Shown piece after piece: positions 8,115 to 17,517 of a stretch of 64,000 bases of DNA. Below the pieces are notes generated by a model that saw nothing but the letters and a program-made list of their open reading frames with translations, made no database searches and was not told the origin of the DNA. The DNA is from Paenibacillus sp. PCH8 (GTDB taxonomy: Bacteria; Bacillota; Bacilli; Paenibacillales; Paenibacillaceae), in assembly GCF_002968835.1 (NCBI RefSeq), contig NZ_PKQK01000001.1, forward strand, positions 1,612,001 to 1,676,000, written 5' to 3'. Numbering within the stretch: position 1 is the first letter of the stretch; each line of letters begins with the position of its first letter. Position numbers and translations under genes: made by a program.

Positions 8115-9407
8115 TCACTCCATTCTTTTTAGCAAAGAACCCATATGTTCATTTTGGATGCGTATATATAAGGGAATAAGTACGGACAGTATGATTATGG
8201 CTGAAAGAGTCAGCAAAATGAATAGATAGGCAACCACATTATGGCCTATAAACATTTCATACAGTATCAAACTGATGATTGCGGGTGATAACACTACAAT
8301 TCCAATCTCAACTACATAATAGAGAAATATTTGATTAGGCACAGCTCCTGATATCAAATGAATTGACCACGCTTTGAGGTTGTCTTCAAATTTATTTTTG
8401 AAAAAAATCCACATTGTCAACACAACGATTAACATTATCGTAATTCCTATTACGCTGAGGAGAAATTTATTTTCCTTCAGGGCTGATAGAACAAAACCAA
8501 AAGGTATCGCGCTAGCTCCTAAAAATCTAGTATCACCAAAACCCGTCCGTTCTTTAGCTTCCTCTAGTTTCTTATTTACAATAAAATCTCCAGAAGCACT
8601 AAATACTGAGCCGTTAATTAGTTGGAGATAATGCTTTTGTTGAAAACTGAAATCCTCCTTGCTTTGTGGGGCAGATACAAATTGTTGTGCGGGCATTACA
8701 ATATAACGATCCAAATATAACTCAGGTTCATTAGAGCTAAAGATCAGGGAATTGGGCTTAAGAAAGCCTTTTACAACCAAGTCAAATTTCTTAAATAAAT
8801 ATTGTCCTTTTATTGTATCCCCAGGATTATAGAAATTTTTATACTCATGACCTAATAGTACGGGCATCCGATCATCTGCATTTCCAATATAATCATTTTC
8901 TGCGAAACTCTCACCATCGACTGCACTAACCGAAAACATATCTACCGCCTGCTTATTTAATTGTACTGCTTTGATCGATTTATATGGGCCCTCTCCGTTG
9001 ATATCATAAGGCTCACTTACAAAGCCCATTTCATAATCTCTGGTGAATTTTTCTTTTTCTGACGAAGTTAGGTCAAGTAACGCGATGGGCTGAGTGAATA
9101 CATAAATATACTTTTCATTTAAATCTTTTTCCAAATAACCATAGAAAATTTTAATTGTTTCAAGAAAATGTACTTGTTTCATTAAACTTGATAATTGATC
9201 GGCATCAAGCAAGGTATCAGAAAGCTTATAGCTTTTCATATCTTCAAGAAGATTGATTTGATTTGATTTTTTGTCAAGGCTATTCAAACCCAGGAATACA
9301 ACCATAGCTAAAAAAAACAGGAAGAGGATCTCAACTATGATTAGAATCGTAACCATTTTATTTTTACGGATACTTTCAAACACTTCCGTGTATATTCGTT
9401 CGTACAT
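8115..9407 (-). CDS. MacB/FtsX-like exporter membrane subunit
   Basis: A 430-residue membrane protein with one transmembrane segment near residues 17-40, a long extracytoplasmic region of roughly 260 residues, and three segments at the C-terminus. This is the topology of MacB/FtsX-type permeases. A perfect-looking AAAGGA site lies seven bases ahead of the ATG. The ORF ends inside the ATPase gene region. The sequence is too divergent for me to name a family. Together with the second membrane protein it probably forms a hetero-dimeric exporter or immunity pump for the small secreted protein at the head of the operon. AT content is well above that of flanking loci. Confidence 0.7.
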   Translation of the reverse strand: MYERIYTEVFESIRKNKMVTILIIVEILFLFFLAMVVFLGLNSLDKKSNQINLLEDMKSYKLSDTLLDADQLSSLMKQVHFLETIKIFYGYLEKDLNEKYIYVFTQPIALLDLTSSEKEKFTRDYEMGFVSEPYDINGEGPYKSIKAVQLNKQAVDMFSVSAVDGESFAENDYIGNADDRMPVLLGHEYKNFYNPGDTIKGQYLFKKFDLVVKGFLKPNSLIFSSNEPELYLDRYIVMPAQQFVSAPQSKEDFSFQQKHYLQLINGSVFSASGDFIVNKKLEEAKERTGFGDTRFLGASAIPFGFVLSALKENKFLLSVIGITIMLIVVLTMWIFFKNKFEDNLKAWSIHLISGAVPNQIFLYYVVEIGIVVLSPAIISLILYEMFIGHNVVAYLFILLTLSAIIILSVLIPLYIRIQNEHMGSLLKRME

Positions 9408-9438
9408 AAAAAAATCCTTTCTTAAGATAAAAATGATT

Positions 9439-10461
9439 CTACATTATCAGGTTCTTGCTCAAGCTTTTCATAGTTATTCTCAAGGAAAAAAAAGAGGTGA
9501 GGACTATAACTAGAAAACCAAAGCAGATATGAATAAAATATTCATTGTAGAACTCCTGATTAATATTTAGGATAGCAAAACTACCGCCGGCTACTAAAAA
9601 ATAAGTAAATGACGTAATCATAAAATATTTAATCACATATCTGAATAGTGGGTACCTTGGTTGATACCCTAGAATCCAAAGTACACGAATCTCGGACCGC
9701 TGCTTCTTGATCCAACTCACTGTAAAAATAACGCTAGAAAACGAAACTAGTACAAATACTATAATTTTCAAAATAACGTTATAAATATCTGAATTTGCAT
9801 AGCTTTGTGCTCCGTATTCTCCTCGTTCAAACAAGTGAATAGGCACTTTAACCCCGTCCGCATCCAGTAACTTAGTTTTGGTAACAGAACTTAAATCCGA
9901 GGCACTCAATACAAAAATACCTGTTTCTCTATTTTCATCGCTACTTAATCCGTTCATAGACAGTAGTATTGTTTTATCTATTTCAGTTAGATGAGAGGCG
10001 CCCATTGTTCCGATAACTTCAAACTCATCGTTATTATAAATATAATATAACTTCCCGTTTTTATATTTTAGCTCTGATCTCTGAATTTCTTTTCCGACCA
10101 CTGCAAGCTTCTCTTTATCGTAAAAGTCCTCTTTTCGAAAAAATCTGCCTTCTACCATCTGCGGTACATACGTCTGATTATCAAAGTATATGGCTCGAAT
10201 GTTTCTTGAGCCTGTTTGAAGTTCCTTAAACAACGTAAACTGCTGTCCAATGTTTATATCGCGCCAATCCCATAACATAGATTCATCAGGTATAAAAAAG
10301 ATACTATTTTCATCATAGAGACTTCTTCCTAATATATCCATTTCACTCTTTTTAACTTCATAATAACTTATGGAAACAATCATGATACTCAGAAAGAAGT
10401 AAAGCAAACAAATATGAAAAATCCCACCTCTATTTATTTTCTTTAAAAGATTACTCATCAT
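9439..10461 (-). CDS. Second FtsX-like exporter membrane subunit
   Basis: A 340-residue membrane protein with an N-terminal segment (GIFHICLLYFFLSIMIVSI), an extracytoplasmic domain and three C-terminal segments, so the same plan as the neighbour at 8115-9407 though with little sequence likeness. The tandem ATG ATG at about 10461 is chosen because AAAGG lies seven bases upstream; an upstream in-frame TTG lacks a site. The pairing of two unlike half-permeases with one ATPase matches several bacteriocin immunity or export systems. Function is inferred from context only. Confidence 0.65.
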   Translation of the reverse strand: MMSNLLKKINRGGIFHICLLYFFLSIMIVSISYYEVKKSEMDILGRSLYDENSIFFIPDESMLWDWRDINIGQQFTLFKELQTGSRNIRAIYFDNQTYVPQMVEGRFFRKEDFYDKEKLAVVGKEIQRSELKYKNGKLYYIYNNDEFEVIGTMGASHLTEIDKTILLSMNGLSSDENRETGIFVLSASDLSSVTKTKLLDADGVKVPIHLFERGEYGAQSYANSDIYNVILKIIVFVLVSFSSVIFTVSWIKKQRSEIRVLWILGYQPRYPLFRYVIKYFMITSFTYFLVAGGSFAILNINQEFYNEYFIHICFGFLVIVLTSFFSLRITMKSLSKNLIM

Positions 10462-10480
10462 TCCATTACCTTTCATAAAT

Positions 10481-10515
10481 AGCGGCAAGTCTTTTTTTTA
10501 AGAAATCTTGCCGCT
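10481..10515. terminator. Hairpin between secreted-protein gene and permease genes
   Basis: AGCGGCAAG and CTTGCCGCT make a perfect nine-base stem with a 17-base loop. On the minus strand the following ATTTATG is only weakly U-rich, so it may act as a partial terminator or stability element. That would let the small secreted product be made in excess over the exporter. Confidence 0.5.
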
Positions 10516-10558
10516 TTATTGTTTAAGTATTAAATACTAAAGCAACTCTCAATACAAG

Positions 10559-10969
10559 CTATTCTTCGGTTCCCCAATACGTTTTAGAAATCAGGTCAAA
10601 ACTACCATAATTTGTTTTCGCTTCTGTTCTACCGACATCCCACTGTCTCCCACTATCTTCTCTAACCCATAGCCACTCCAACTGAGCTCTAGAGTAATGT
10701 TTCATACCTGGCCAAACTGTTTTTGCAACAGCACGCTTTAATTTACTATCTGTTGTACTATATTCAGAATACCCTTCATGGGAATCAGGATATAATTTTA
10801 CTGTCCGTGCTGTAATTCCTCTATCTGGACTGGCGTTGGTGAAATAACCTTCACCTTCTACCCATCCTCCTCCAACACCAAAAGGATTAGCTGCATAAGC
10901 AGAGGACGCAATGGAACCCAATATTGCTGTTATTGCTAGAGCTTTAATTACTTTTTTAGTTATTCTCAT
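10559..10969 (-). CDS. Small secreted protein, possibly lactococcin 972-like
   Basis: A 136-residue precursor. The ATG follows AGAGGA by seven bases. Residues 1-26 form a classic signal peptide (basic start, hydrophobic core, AYA cleavage), leaving a mature protein of about 110 residues with no cysteine that starts ANPFGVGGGW. The glycine-rich GVGGGW start, the aromatic-rich body (YSEYS, KTVWPGMKHY, LEWLWV, KTYW) and the neighbouring two-permease/one-ATPase exporter recall lactococcin 972-type bacteriocins, which are Sec-exported and sit beside such a pump. I cannot show homology by eye, so the bacteriocin reading is tentative; a secreted stress protein is the alternative. Confidence 0.6.
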   Translation of the reverse strand: MRITKKVIKALAITAILGSIASSAYAANPFGVGGGWVEGEGYFTNASPDRGITARTVKLYPDSHEGYSEYSTTDSKLKRAVAKTVWPGMKHYSRAQLEWLWVREDSGRQWDVGRTEAKTNYGSFDLISKTYWGTEE

Positions 10970-11316
10970 GAAATTTTCCTCTATTTCTATATTAATTAAA
11001 TTGAAAGCTGGCCAGCTAATCAAACTCATTTATAATCATACAAGGAAATATAAGGAAATTAAATAGCTTATAATGTCGTATAATCACTTATTTTGTATTA
11101 TAATGTATTATTAAAACTTTTTTTGAAGAAAAAAGAAAAAAATGCATCATATTTCACTGAAGATCCTTGACTAGAAATCCCCGCTCATATTGGGTGAGAA
11201 CTTAGGAAAGGAATGAATAATAGATTTGTACTTCATATGTTAGGTGATAAACACCCATACAGTGTCGAATTTTGTTGACAAAAAGAGAGCATCTGCCTAT
11301 TCTTAATGGATGAATA

Positions 11317-11331
11317 TGAGAATCATTATCA
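11317..11331 (+). promoter_or_regulatory. Fur box ahead of the Nik/Cnt importer
   Basis: TGAGAATCATTATCA matches the Bacillus Fur 7-1-7 consensus TGATAATNATTATCA at all defined bases but one. It lies 27 bases before the start of the binding protein. The remaining part of the 383-base gap (10970-11316) is AT-rich and holds only the promoter area of the divergent secreted-protein gene; I see no other gene in it. Confidence 0.7.
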
Positions 11332-11358
11332 TGAAATAGAGAAAAGGGGTCTATGTCT

Positions 11359-12996
11359 ATGTTGCAACAACATCGCAGATTTTCCGCCCTCATGCTGGCA
11401 ACAACGATATTGTTGTTATTGGTAATCGTGGGCTGCAGTAATACAGAAAGTGGATCGGATTCTTCATCTGCTGGTTCAGATCAGGCTTCTTCTGCGAAGG
11501 AGATTACCATGTCATGGCCACGTGATATCGGTACAATGAATCCGCATACGTACAATCCTTCCCAATTGTTTGCCCAATCGATGCTCTATGAGCCGCTGAT
11601 CAGTTACCAGAAGGACGGCAAACTGGAGCCTGCTTTGGCCGAATCATGGACAATCTCCGATGACGGCAAAGTATATACATTCAAGCTTCGCCAAGGTGTG
11701 AAATTCTCCGATGGTACGCCATTTAATGCGGAGATTGTGAAAAAGAATTTTGATGCTGTGATGAAAAATAAAGCTACACATAGCTGGCTGGGCATTATAG
11801 GTGTGCTCGACAAGACGGAGGTTGTCGACGACCATACGTTCCGTATGACACTAACCGAGCCGTATTATCCTGTTCTTCAGGACTTGTCTGTTGTTCGTCC
11901 TTTCCGCTTCCTGGGTGAAGCTGGATTCCCGGATGACGAGGATACATCCAAAGGCATTAAGGAGCCGGTAGGTACTGGCCCATGGATGCTGGCTGAATAC
12001 AAGCAGGACGAGTATGCCGTCTTCAAGCGTAACCCGAATTACTGGGGAGCAGCACCAAAGCTGGATCAGATTACGGTCAAAATCATCCCTGATGCAGAAA
12101 CCCGTGTGCTTGCTTTTGAAAAAGGGGATCTCGACCTGATCTTTGGAGAAGGTATGATCAGTCTGGATGCGTTCCAACAACTTCGGGACAACGATAAATA
12201 TGTGAGTCAACTGTCTGATCCGGTAGGTACGCGGGATCTGCTGTTGAACTCCTCCAATCCGAAGCTGTCTGATCTCAGAGTGCGGATGGCGCTCCAGCAA
12301 GGATTTAACAAAAAAGCGATGGTGGAAGGCATTACTCTGGGTCTGGAAGAGCCGGCAGATACGGCACTATCCAAAAACTACCCATACACCAATGTTGACC
12401 TGAAACCGATTGAATATAACGTGGAGCAATCCAAAGCTTTATTGGATGAAGCGGGTTGGAAGATGTCTGCGAATGGTAGTGTTCGTGAGAAAGACGGCCA
12501 ACAGCTGGAATTCGAAATGATTTTTGACAAGACCGATCCGATACAGAAAGCCATGGCTGAGACCATCCAGGCTGAATGGAGCGAGCTGGGGGTCAAAGTG
12601 AACCTTACCGGACTTGAATTAACCGTGCAGATCAAACGTCTGAAAGCCAACGATTTCGACCTGTACTTCTGGTACAACTACGGTGCACCGTATGATCCAC
12701 ATTCCTTCATTAACGTTGTCGCGAGCCCTGGATTTGGTATCTCAGAGACACTCAGTGCCTTGCCGATGAAAAAGGAACTGGACGAGCAGGTACATGCCGC
12801 ACTGTCATCAACAGATGAGACGAAACGTCAGGAGTTGTATGGCTCCATCCTGACAACACTTCAGGAACAATCGGCGATTGTCCCCATCTCTTATGTTAAG
12901 AAGACCGCGGTATATCAGAAGAAAATTGCCAAATTTGTCTTCCCGGCGAATCGTGATGAACATCCGTTTGCAGGACTGGAGTTAAGCACTCCATAA
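11359..12996 (+). CDS. nikA: Nickel/metallophore-binding lipoprotein, NikA/CntA-like
   Basis: A 545-residue family 5 solute-binding lipoprotein with a lipobox VIVGC. It follows E. coli NikA closely: the opening MSWPRDIGTMNPHTYNPSQ and QSMLYEPL, VKFSDGTPF, PVGTGPWML, NPNYWG and YGAPYDPHSF all have direct counterparts. The second ATG (11359) is nine bases from AGGGG and is preferred to the one at 11353, which is too close. CntA of the staphylopine system belongs to the same branch. A Fur box ahead suggests iron-dependent control, fitting a metallophore-metal or nickel/cobalt importer. No opine-metallophore synthesis genes are seen in the window. Confidence 0.82.
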   Translation: MLQQHRRFSALMLATTILLLLVIVGCSNTESGSDSSSAGSDQASSAKEITMSWPRDIGTMNPHTYNPSQLFAQSMLYEPLISYQKDGKLEPALAESWTISDDGKVYTFKLRQGVKFSDGTPFNAEIVKKNFDAVMKNKATHSWLGIIGVLDKTEVVDDHTFRMTLTEPYYPVLQDLSVVRPFRFLGEAGFPDDEDTSKGIKEPVGTGPWMLAEYKQDEYAVFKRNPNYWGAAPKLDQITVKIIPDAETRVLAFEKGDLDLIFGEGMISLDAFQQLRDNDKYVSQLSDPVGTRDLLLNSSNPKLSDLRVRMALQQGFNKKAMVEGITLGLEEPADTALSKNYPYTNVDLKPIEYNVEQSKALLDEAGWKMSANGSVREKDGQQLEFEMIFDKTDPIQKAMAETIQAEWSELGVKVNLTGLELTVQIKRLKANDFDLYFWYNYGAPYDPHSFINVVASPGFGISETLSALPMKKELDEQVHAALSSTDETKRQELYGSILTTLQEQSAIVPISYVKKTAVYQKKIAKFVFPANRDEHPFAGLELSTP

Positions 12997-13063
12997 TGAA
13001 CAGACCATTACATGCAGGCAGGAAAAAAATGTCTATGTAGCTTGATAAAAGGGAGGAAGTTTG

Positions 13064-14008
13064 GTGATCAGCTATATCGGTAAACGAATGATCGCGATCA
13101 TTCCTATCGTTTTTATCGCTACACTTGTTACATTTGCACTGATTCATATTTCACCGGTTGATCCGGCCGAGGCTTATCTGACTGCCGCTCATATCTATCC
13201 AACACCGGAGCTGCTTGCGCAGAAGCGACATGAGTTTGGCCTGGATCAACCGCTGTTCACCCAATATATTCATACGCTGAAGAAGATTTCCCAATTGGAT
13301 TTTGGCACATCGTATCTCACGAACAAACCTGTCATAGATGAGGTGAAATCCAAACTTCCGGCGACGGCTGAATTGGCCTTGTGGAGCCTGTTATTTTCTG
13401 CACTGGTGAGCATTCCCCTGGGAATACTGGCCGCGGTGTACAAAAATAGCTGGATTGATATGGTCAGCCGGGCCATTTCCTATTTTGGAGCATCCATTCC
13501 GCAATTCTGGCTTGGTTATCTGCTTATCTTCTTTTTCTCAGTGAAGCTGGACTGGCTGCCTGTGGAAGGACGCGGATCATGGGAGAATCTGGTGTTGCCT
13601 ACGGTGACACTATCTATGATACTAATCGCTTTGTACACCCGTATGCTGCGTTCTAGCGTACTGGAGCAACTACAGGAGACGTACGTACAGTACGCGAGAA
13701 CGCGCGGGATACGTGAACGGGTGATTATGTTCAAACATGTACTGAAGATTGCGATATCCCCGCTTATTACGGGAATGGGCATGAGTATGGGCAAGTTGCT
13801 GACAGGAACCATTATTGTAGAGCAAGTGTTTTCATGGCCAGGTTTCGGACGTTACTTTGTTGATGCGATCTTTAACCGGGATATTCCGGTTATACAATGT
13901 TATGTCTTTCTGGCGGCATGCCTGTTCATCGTATGTAATTTGCTCGTTGATCTGTTGCAGTTGGCTATGGACCCACGGATTTCGGCGAAAGGACGGGCAG
14001 AGCATTGA
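13064..14008 (+). CDS. nikB: Nickel/metallophore ABC permease, NikB-like
   Basis: A 314-residue DppB/OppB-type permease with six predicted segments. It has the N-terminal LVTFALIHISPVDP, the EAA-type loop ETYVQYARTRGIRERVI and the WPGFGRYFVDAI motif of NikB/OppB proteins. The GTG at 13064 follows GGGAGG by about eight bases. Its stop overlaps the TTG start of the next permease, so the pair is coupled. It forms the inner-membrane channel with the protein at 14005-14835. Confidence 0.85.
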   Translation: MISYIGKRMIAIIPIVFIATLVTFALIHISPVDPAEAYLTAAHIYPTPELLAQKRHEFGLDQPLFTQYIHTLKKISQLDFGTSYLTNKPVIDEVKSKLPATAELALWSLLFSALVSIPLGILAAVYKNSWIDMVSRAISYFGASIPQFWLGYLLIFFFSVKLDWLPVEGRGSWENLVLPTVTLSMILIALYTRMLRSSVLEQLQETYVQYARTRGIRERVIMFKHVLKIAISPLITGMGMSMGKLLTGTIIVEQVFSWPGFGRYFVDAIFNRDIPVIQCYVFLAACLFIVCNLLVDLLQLAMDPRISAKGRAEH

Positions 14009-14835
14009 TAAACAAATGGCGTGCGGTATTTAAAGGACAGAGAGCCATCCAGATCTGCTCGGTGGTCGTGTTGTTTTTCTTCGTAATTGCATTACTGGCT
14101 CCGTGGATTGCTCCTCATGATCCCGTTAAGGTGAATCTGCTGCAAAAGCTGGCGAGTCCTTCGCTTGAACACTGGCTCGGTACGGATCATCTGGGACGGG
14201 ACAATCTCTCCAGACTGATCTATGGAGCGCGAGTGTCGCTTGGTTTTGCTACCCTTATATTCCTGTCGTCCTTGCTCATTGGTGTCATTGTAGGTTCGAT
14301 CTCCGGTTATCTGGGTGGCTGGGTAGATAGTCTGCTGATGCGCTTCTGTGAAGGCATCATGGCGTTTCCGAATCTGGTGCTGGTGCTTGGTATTGTGGGC
14401 ATATTTGGCCCAGGGCTGATGCAGGTACTTCTGGCACTCATGATGGTGCAGTGGGTGTATTATGCACGTATCTGTCGCAATATGGTGGTGAGTCTCAAGG
14501 AACGGAACTTCATTGCAGCGGCAAGAATTAGCGGATCTTCTTCGTGGACGATTATTCGCAAGCATATCATCCCCAATGTGCAGCGTCCTATTGTGGTCAT
14601 GGGTACATTGGAGATGGGCTGGGCGATTATGGATATATCCGCATTGTCCTTCTTGGGGCTCGGTATCCAACCGCCTAACGCAGAGTGGGGCGCAATGATT
14701 CACGAAGGAACAGGTTATATTCGGAGTCATCCCGAATTGATGATCTATCCGGGTGTGCTGATTCTGCTGGTGGTCATGACGTTCAACATCCTGGGAGAGT
14801 CGTTATCCGAGCGATATGGGATTGCGAAACGGTAG
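14005..14835 (+). CDS. nikC: Nickel/metallophore ABC permease, NikC-like
   Basis: A 276-residue DppC/OppC-type permease. LAPWIAPHDPVKVNL and HWLGTDHLGRDNLSRLIYG are hallmark motifs of this family, followed by an EAA loop with AAARISGSSSWTIIRKHI and the typical SFLGLGIQPPNAEWGAMI. It begins at a TTG that overlaps the preceding stop (ATTGA). This is the second half of the importer channel; the ATPase genes follow. Confidence 0.85.
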   Translation: MINKWRAVFKGQRAIQICSVVVLFFFVIALLAPWIAPHDPVKVNLLQKLASPSLEHWLGTDHLGRDNLSRLIYGARVSLGFATLIFLSSLLIGVIVGSISGYLGGWVDSLLMRFCEGIMAFPNLVLVLGIVGIFGPGLMQVLLALMMVQWVYYARICRNMVVSLKERNFIAAARISGSSSWTIIRKHIIPNVQRPIVVMGTLEMGWAIMDISALSFLGLGIQPPNAEWGAMIHEGTGYIRSHPELMIYPGVLILLVVMTFNILGESLSERYGIAKR

Positions 14836-14877
14836 CTGCGTTGAACGGGTGGAAAGCAAACGGGGGTGAGCGTAGCG

Positions 14878-15684
14878 ATGGTTGATGCAGCGAAGGTACT
14901 CGAAGTTCAGGATCTGCAAGTGAGGCTTAGAACAGCAGAAGGTTCAGTCCCGTTACTGGAGCCCGTTAATTTCGAACTGAAAAAAGGTCAAGTCTTCGGT
15001 CTGGTTGGTGAGAGTGGCAGTGGCAAAACGGTTACGTGTAATGCATTGCTCCAACTGCTTGATCCACGCAGGATGGAAGTGTCGGGTAGCATCCGCCTTA
15101 ATGGGCGTGAACTCAGCTCCTTGTCAGGTGAGGAGATGCGGCGCATCCGGGGCAAGGACATTGGCTTCATTGTGCAGAATCCGATGAATGCTTTTACACC
15201 CGTATATACAGTAGGTTCGCAATTCATTGAAACCTTGCGTACCCATACGGGAATGTCGAAAGGACAGGCCAGAGAACAGGCCATAGCTGCCTTGGCAGAC
15301 ATGAACCTGCCTGAGCCGGCCAAACTGATGAAGCGATATCCATTCCAACTGAGTGGTGGCATGTTGCAGCGGGTGATGATCGCTATATCGATGTGCCTGC
15401 GACCAGCCTTGGTTATTGCGGACGAGCCAACGACGGCACTGGATGTCGTGAACCAACTAAACGTGCTTAGGGAATTGGATCGATTGCGTACCGAGTATGG
15501 CACATCCATATTGCTTATCTCTCATGATCTTGGCGTAATCTCACAGATGGCGGATGAAGTCGCGGTCATGCAGAAGGGGTGCATTGTGGAGCAGGCGGAT
15601 GTGTACCAATTGTTCGATGAGCCACGGCATGAGTATACTCGAATGTTACTACATGCTAGACCAAGTATGTCTTTGGGACGATAG
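14878..15684 (+). CDS. nikD: Metal ABC transporter ATPase, NikD/CntD-like
   Basis: A 268-residue oligopeptide/nickel-type ATPase with Walker A GESGSGKT, Q-loop FIVQNPMNAFTP, signature LSGGMLQRV, Walker B LVIADEPTTALD and switch LISHD. The ATG at 14878 is seven bases after GGGGGTGAG; an upstream GTG overlaps that site. It lacks the long C-terminal oligopeptide-binding extension of OppD, as NikD does. It should pair with the ATPase at 15839-16639, 154 bases downstream. Confidence 0.84.
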   Translation: MVDAAKVLEVQDLQVRLRTAEGSVPLLEPVNFELKKGQVFGLVGESGSGKTVTCNALLQLLDPRRMEVSGSIRLNGRELSSLSGEEMRRIRGKDIGFIVQNPMNAFTPVYTVGSQFIETLRTHTGMSKGQAREQAIAALADMNLPEPAKLMKRYPFQLSGGMLQRVMIAISMCLRPALVIADEPTTALDVVNQLNVLRELDRLRTEYGTSILLISHDLGVISQMADEVAVMQKGCIVEQADVYQLFDEPRHEYTRMLLHARPSMSLGR

Positions 15685-15838
15685 CGAATTACAGAAGAGT
15701 CGAATCGTTATTGAATGTATATATAGAGCTGGCATGAGCTGTATTTGGAACGGGTAGTCGAAGAAATAGACACAGCATGTGTAATTTCGTCTTCTTCGGA
15801 GATTGTTTCTGCCAAGCACAAGAGAGGAGGGTGACCTG

Positions 15839-16639
15839 ATGCTTCAGGTACGAGAAGTGAGCCATAGCTACGGTAAGCGCAGCTGGCTGGATCGTTCGGG
15901 AGCACGTCCTCCTGTGCTGACAGATGTTTCGCTTATGATTGAAAAGGGTGTTTGTCTGGGACTGCTGGGTACGAGCGGAGCAGGTAAAAGTACGCTCGGT
16001 AAAATCATACTTGGACTGGAGAAGCCCAGCCAGGGTCAGGTTTTATTTCAAGGTCAGGATATCTACCGCGCCAGTAAATCGGTGCTCAAGAGATTACGGC
16101 GCGATCTGCAGGTCGTGTTTCAAGACTGTTATTCAGCCGTGGATCCATTGATGACTGCCGCACAAATCATCGGTGAGCCGCTGGATAATTACGAGCGATT
16201 GTCTGCCAAGGAACAACTTCGTGTAGTTGGACAACTACTTGAACAGGTTGGACTCACAACGGAGGATGCAAGCAAGCTTCCGCATCAGTTCAGCGGTGGA
16301 CAATTACAGCGAGTCAACATTGCAAGAGCCATCGCGCTCAAGCCCAAGCTAATCGTACTGGACGAATCGATCAGCAGTCTGGACATGGTGAACCAGACTC
16401 AAATTCTGTCTTTGCTGGCGGAGCTCAGAGCCTCATATGGGCTGTCGTATCTCTTTATCACACACGACATTCGGGCAGCCATGACGATTTGCGATAGTAT
16501 CGCCGTAATGGATCAGGGAAGGCTGGTCTATTCCGGGGATGCCGGGGATTCAGTCATGCAGTCGGATCATCCGGCTGTGCAGCAGCTGGTTTCATCCATT
16601 TTGCCAGAGCATCCGTCGGGTCGTATTTCATTTGGATAA
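15839..16639 (+). CDS. nikE: Metal ABC transporter ATPase, NikE/CntF-like
   Basis: A 266-residue ATPase with Walker A GTSGAGKST, Q-loop VVFQDCYSAVDP, signature FSGGQLQRVNIARAI, Walker B LIVLDESISSLD and switch FITHD. Walker B ends in DESISSLD, as in NikE-type proteins. GAGAGGAGG lies ahead of the ATG at 15839. It is the last gene of the five-gene importer; a strong terminator follows at 16787-16833. The 154-base gap to the previous gene shows no clear promoter. Confidence 0.84.
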   Translation: MLQVREVSHSYGKRSWLDRSGARPPVLTDVSLMIEKGVCLGLLGTSGAGKSTLGKIILGLEKPSQGQVLFQGQDIYRASKSVLKRLRRDLQVVFQDCYSAVDPLMTAAQIIGEPLDNYERLSAKEQLRVVGQLLEQVGLTTEDASKLPHQFSGGQLQRVNIARAIALKPKLIVLDESISSLDMVNQTQILSLLAELRASYGLSYLFITHDIRAAMTICDSIAVMDQGRLVYSGDAGDSVMQSDHPAVQQLVSSILPEHPSGRISFG

Positions 16640-16786
16640 TGGGTTACTCATGGTGTGGTTTAGATAGCTGTTTGTTGGTTATCATCGTTTGCTGCCATTC
16701 TGTTGCAAACCTGCGAAAATCAGTGTAAGGATACACAAATTGAGGAAATAACGCCTCTAGGATTCGTTAAACCATAATGAATACTT

Positions 16787-16833
16787 AAAAGGAGTGTCCT
16801 GTCATGAGTTGACTTAGGGGACACTCCTTTTTT
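16787..16833. terminator. Bidirectional terminator after the Nik/Cnt operon
   Basis: AAAGGAGTGTCC pairs with GGACACTCCTTT across an 18-base loop and is followed by six Ts. The A run on the other side lets it also end the convergent flavoprotein transcript. The rest of 16640-16914 shows nothing else. Confidence 0.85.
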
Positions 16834-16914
16834 GTGTTCAGCCAAACGCGGAAATTTTTTTAGTACATCGTCTTCGAAATACAGCAACCCGAATGCTTCG
16901 ACATAAGGTAGGAG

Positions 16915-17493
16915 TTACCCCATCTTCCGCCCAAGCTGCTCAATCTTATCCAGAGAATTCTTTCTCTGTTCATCTGACTTCTTACCCACTTGATCTACAG
17001 TTGTTATCCGTACAGGCTTGATGCCGGTGAGTGCAAATGTGGATATTTTCATCATTTTATGTGCAGGCTCACCCTGGAACCACTTAAAGTACCAGCTCGG
17101 ACCATCCATCGTGGTGATCATGCGGGCGGTACGGCCTTTAAGTAGTTGATCCGGGAAAGGTTTACCTTTTTGATACTTGAAGGCATAACCTGGCATGAAG
17201 ACTCGGTCAATGAAACCTTTCAACAGGGCGGGAGGCCCTCCCCACCAGATCGGGAATACCCATACCAGATGTTCTGCCCACTTGATTGATTCTTGGGCGT
17301 GTAACAAATCCGGTTCGAGTGGAAGTTTATTACGATATCCTCCCTCCAGATTCATGTTGAACGTGAGCTCGTTCAGGGTGATCATGCGGACGTCGGCACC
17401 AGCCTGCACCGCACCTTTACGATATGCCTCGGCTAGTGCGCCGTTATAACTCGGTGAGACAGGGTTACCTTGAATAATTAGTATTTTTTTCAT
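16915..17493 (-). CDS. NAD(P)H:quinone oxidoreductase-like flavoprotein
   Basis: A 192-residue flavodoxin-fold protein of the NQO1/KefF/YwrO group (Flavodoxin_2). The FMN/FAD phosphate loop begins at KILIIQGNPVS, the second loop reads VFPIWWGGPPALLKGFIDRV, and the third contains TTMDGPSWYF. The ATG at 17493 is preferred with AGGAA 11 bases upstream; a GTG four codons earlier abuts that site. A palindrome at 17518-17535 just ahead resembles one before the neighbouring tetR gene, so the TetR protein probably represses this enzyme and responds to a quinone or electrophile. Confidence 0.85.
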   Translation of the reverse strand: MKKILIIQGNPVSPSYNGALAEAYRKGAVQAGADVRMITLNELTFNMNLEGGYRNKLPLEPDLLHAQESIKWAEHLVWVFPIWWGGPPALLKGFIDRVFMPGYAFKYQKGKPFPDQLLKGRTARMITTMDGPSWYFKWFQGEPAHKMMKISTFALTGIKPVRITTVDQVGKKSDEQRKNSLDKIEQLGRKMG

Positions 17494-17517
17494 CGAAGAT
17501 GACACTTCCTGACTATT

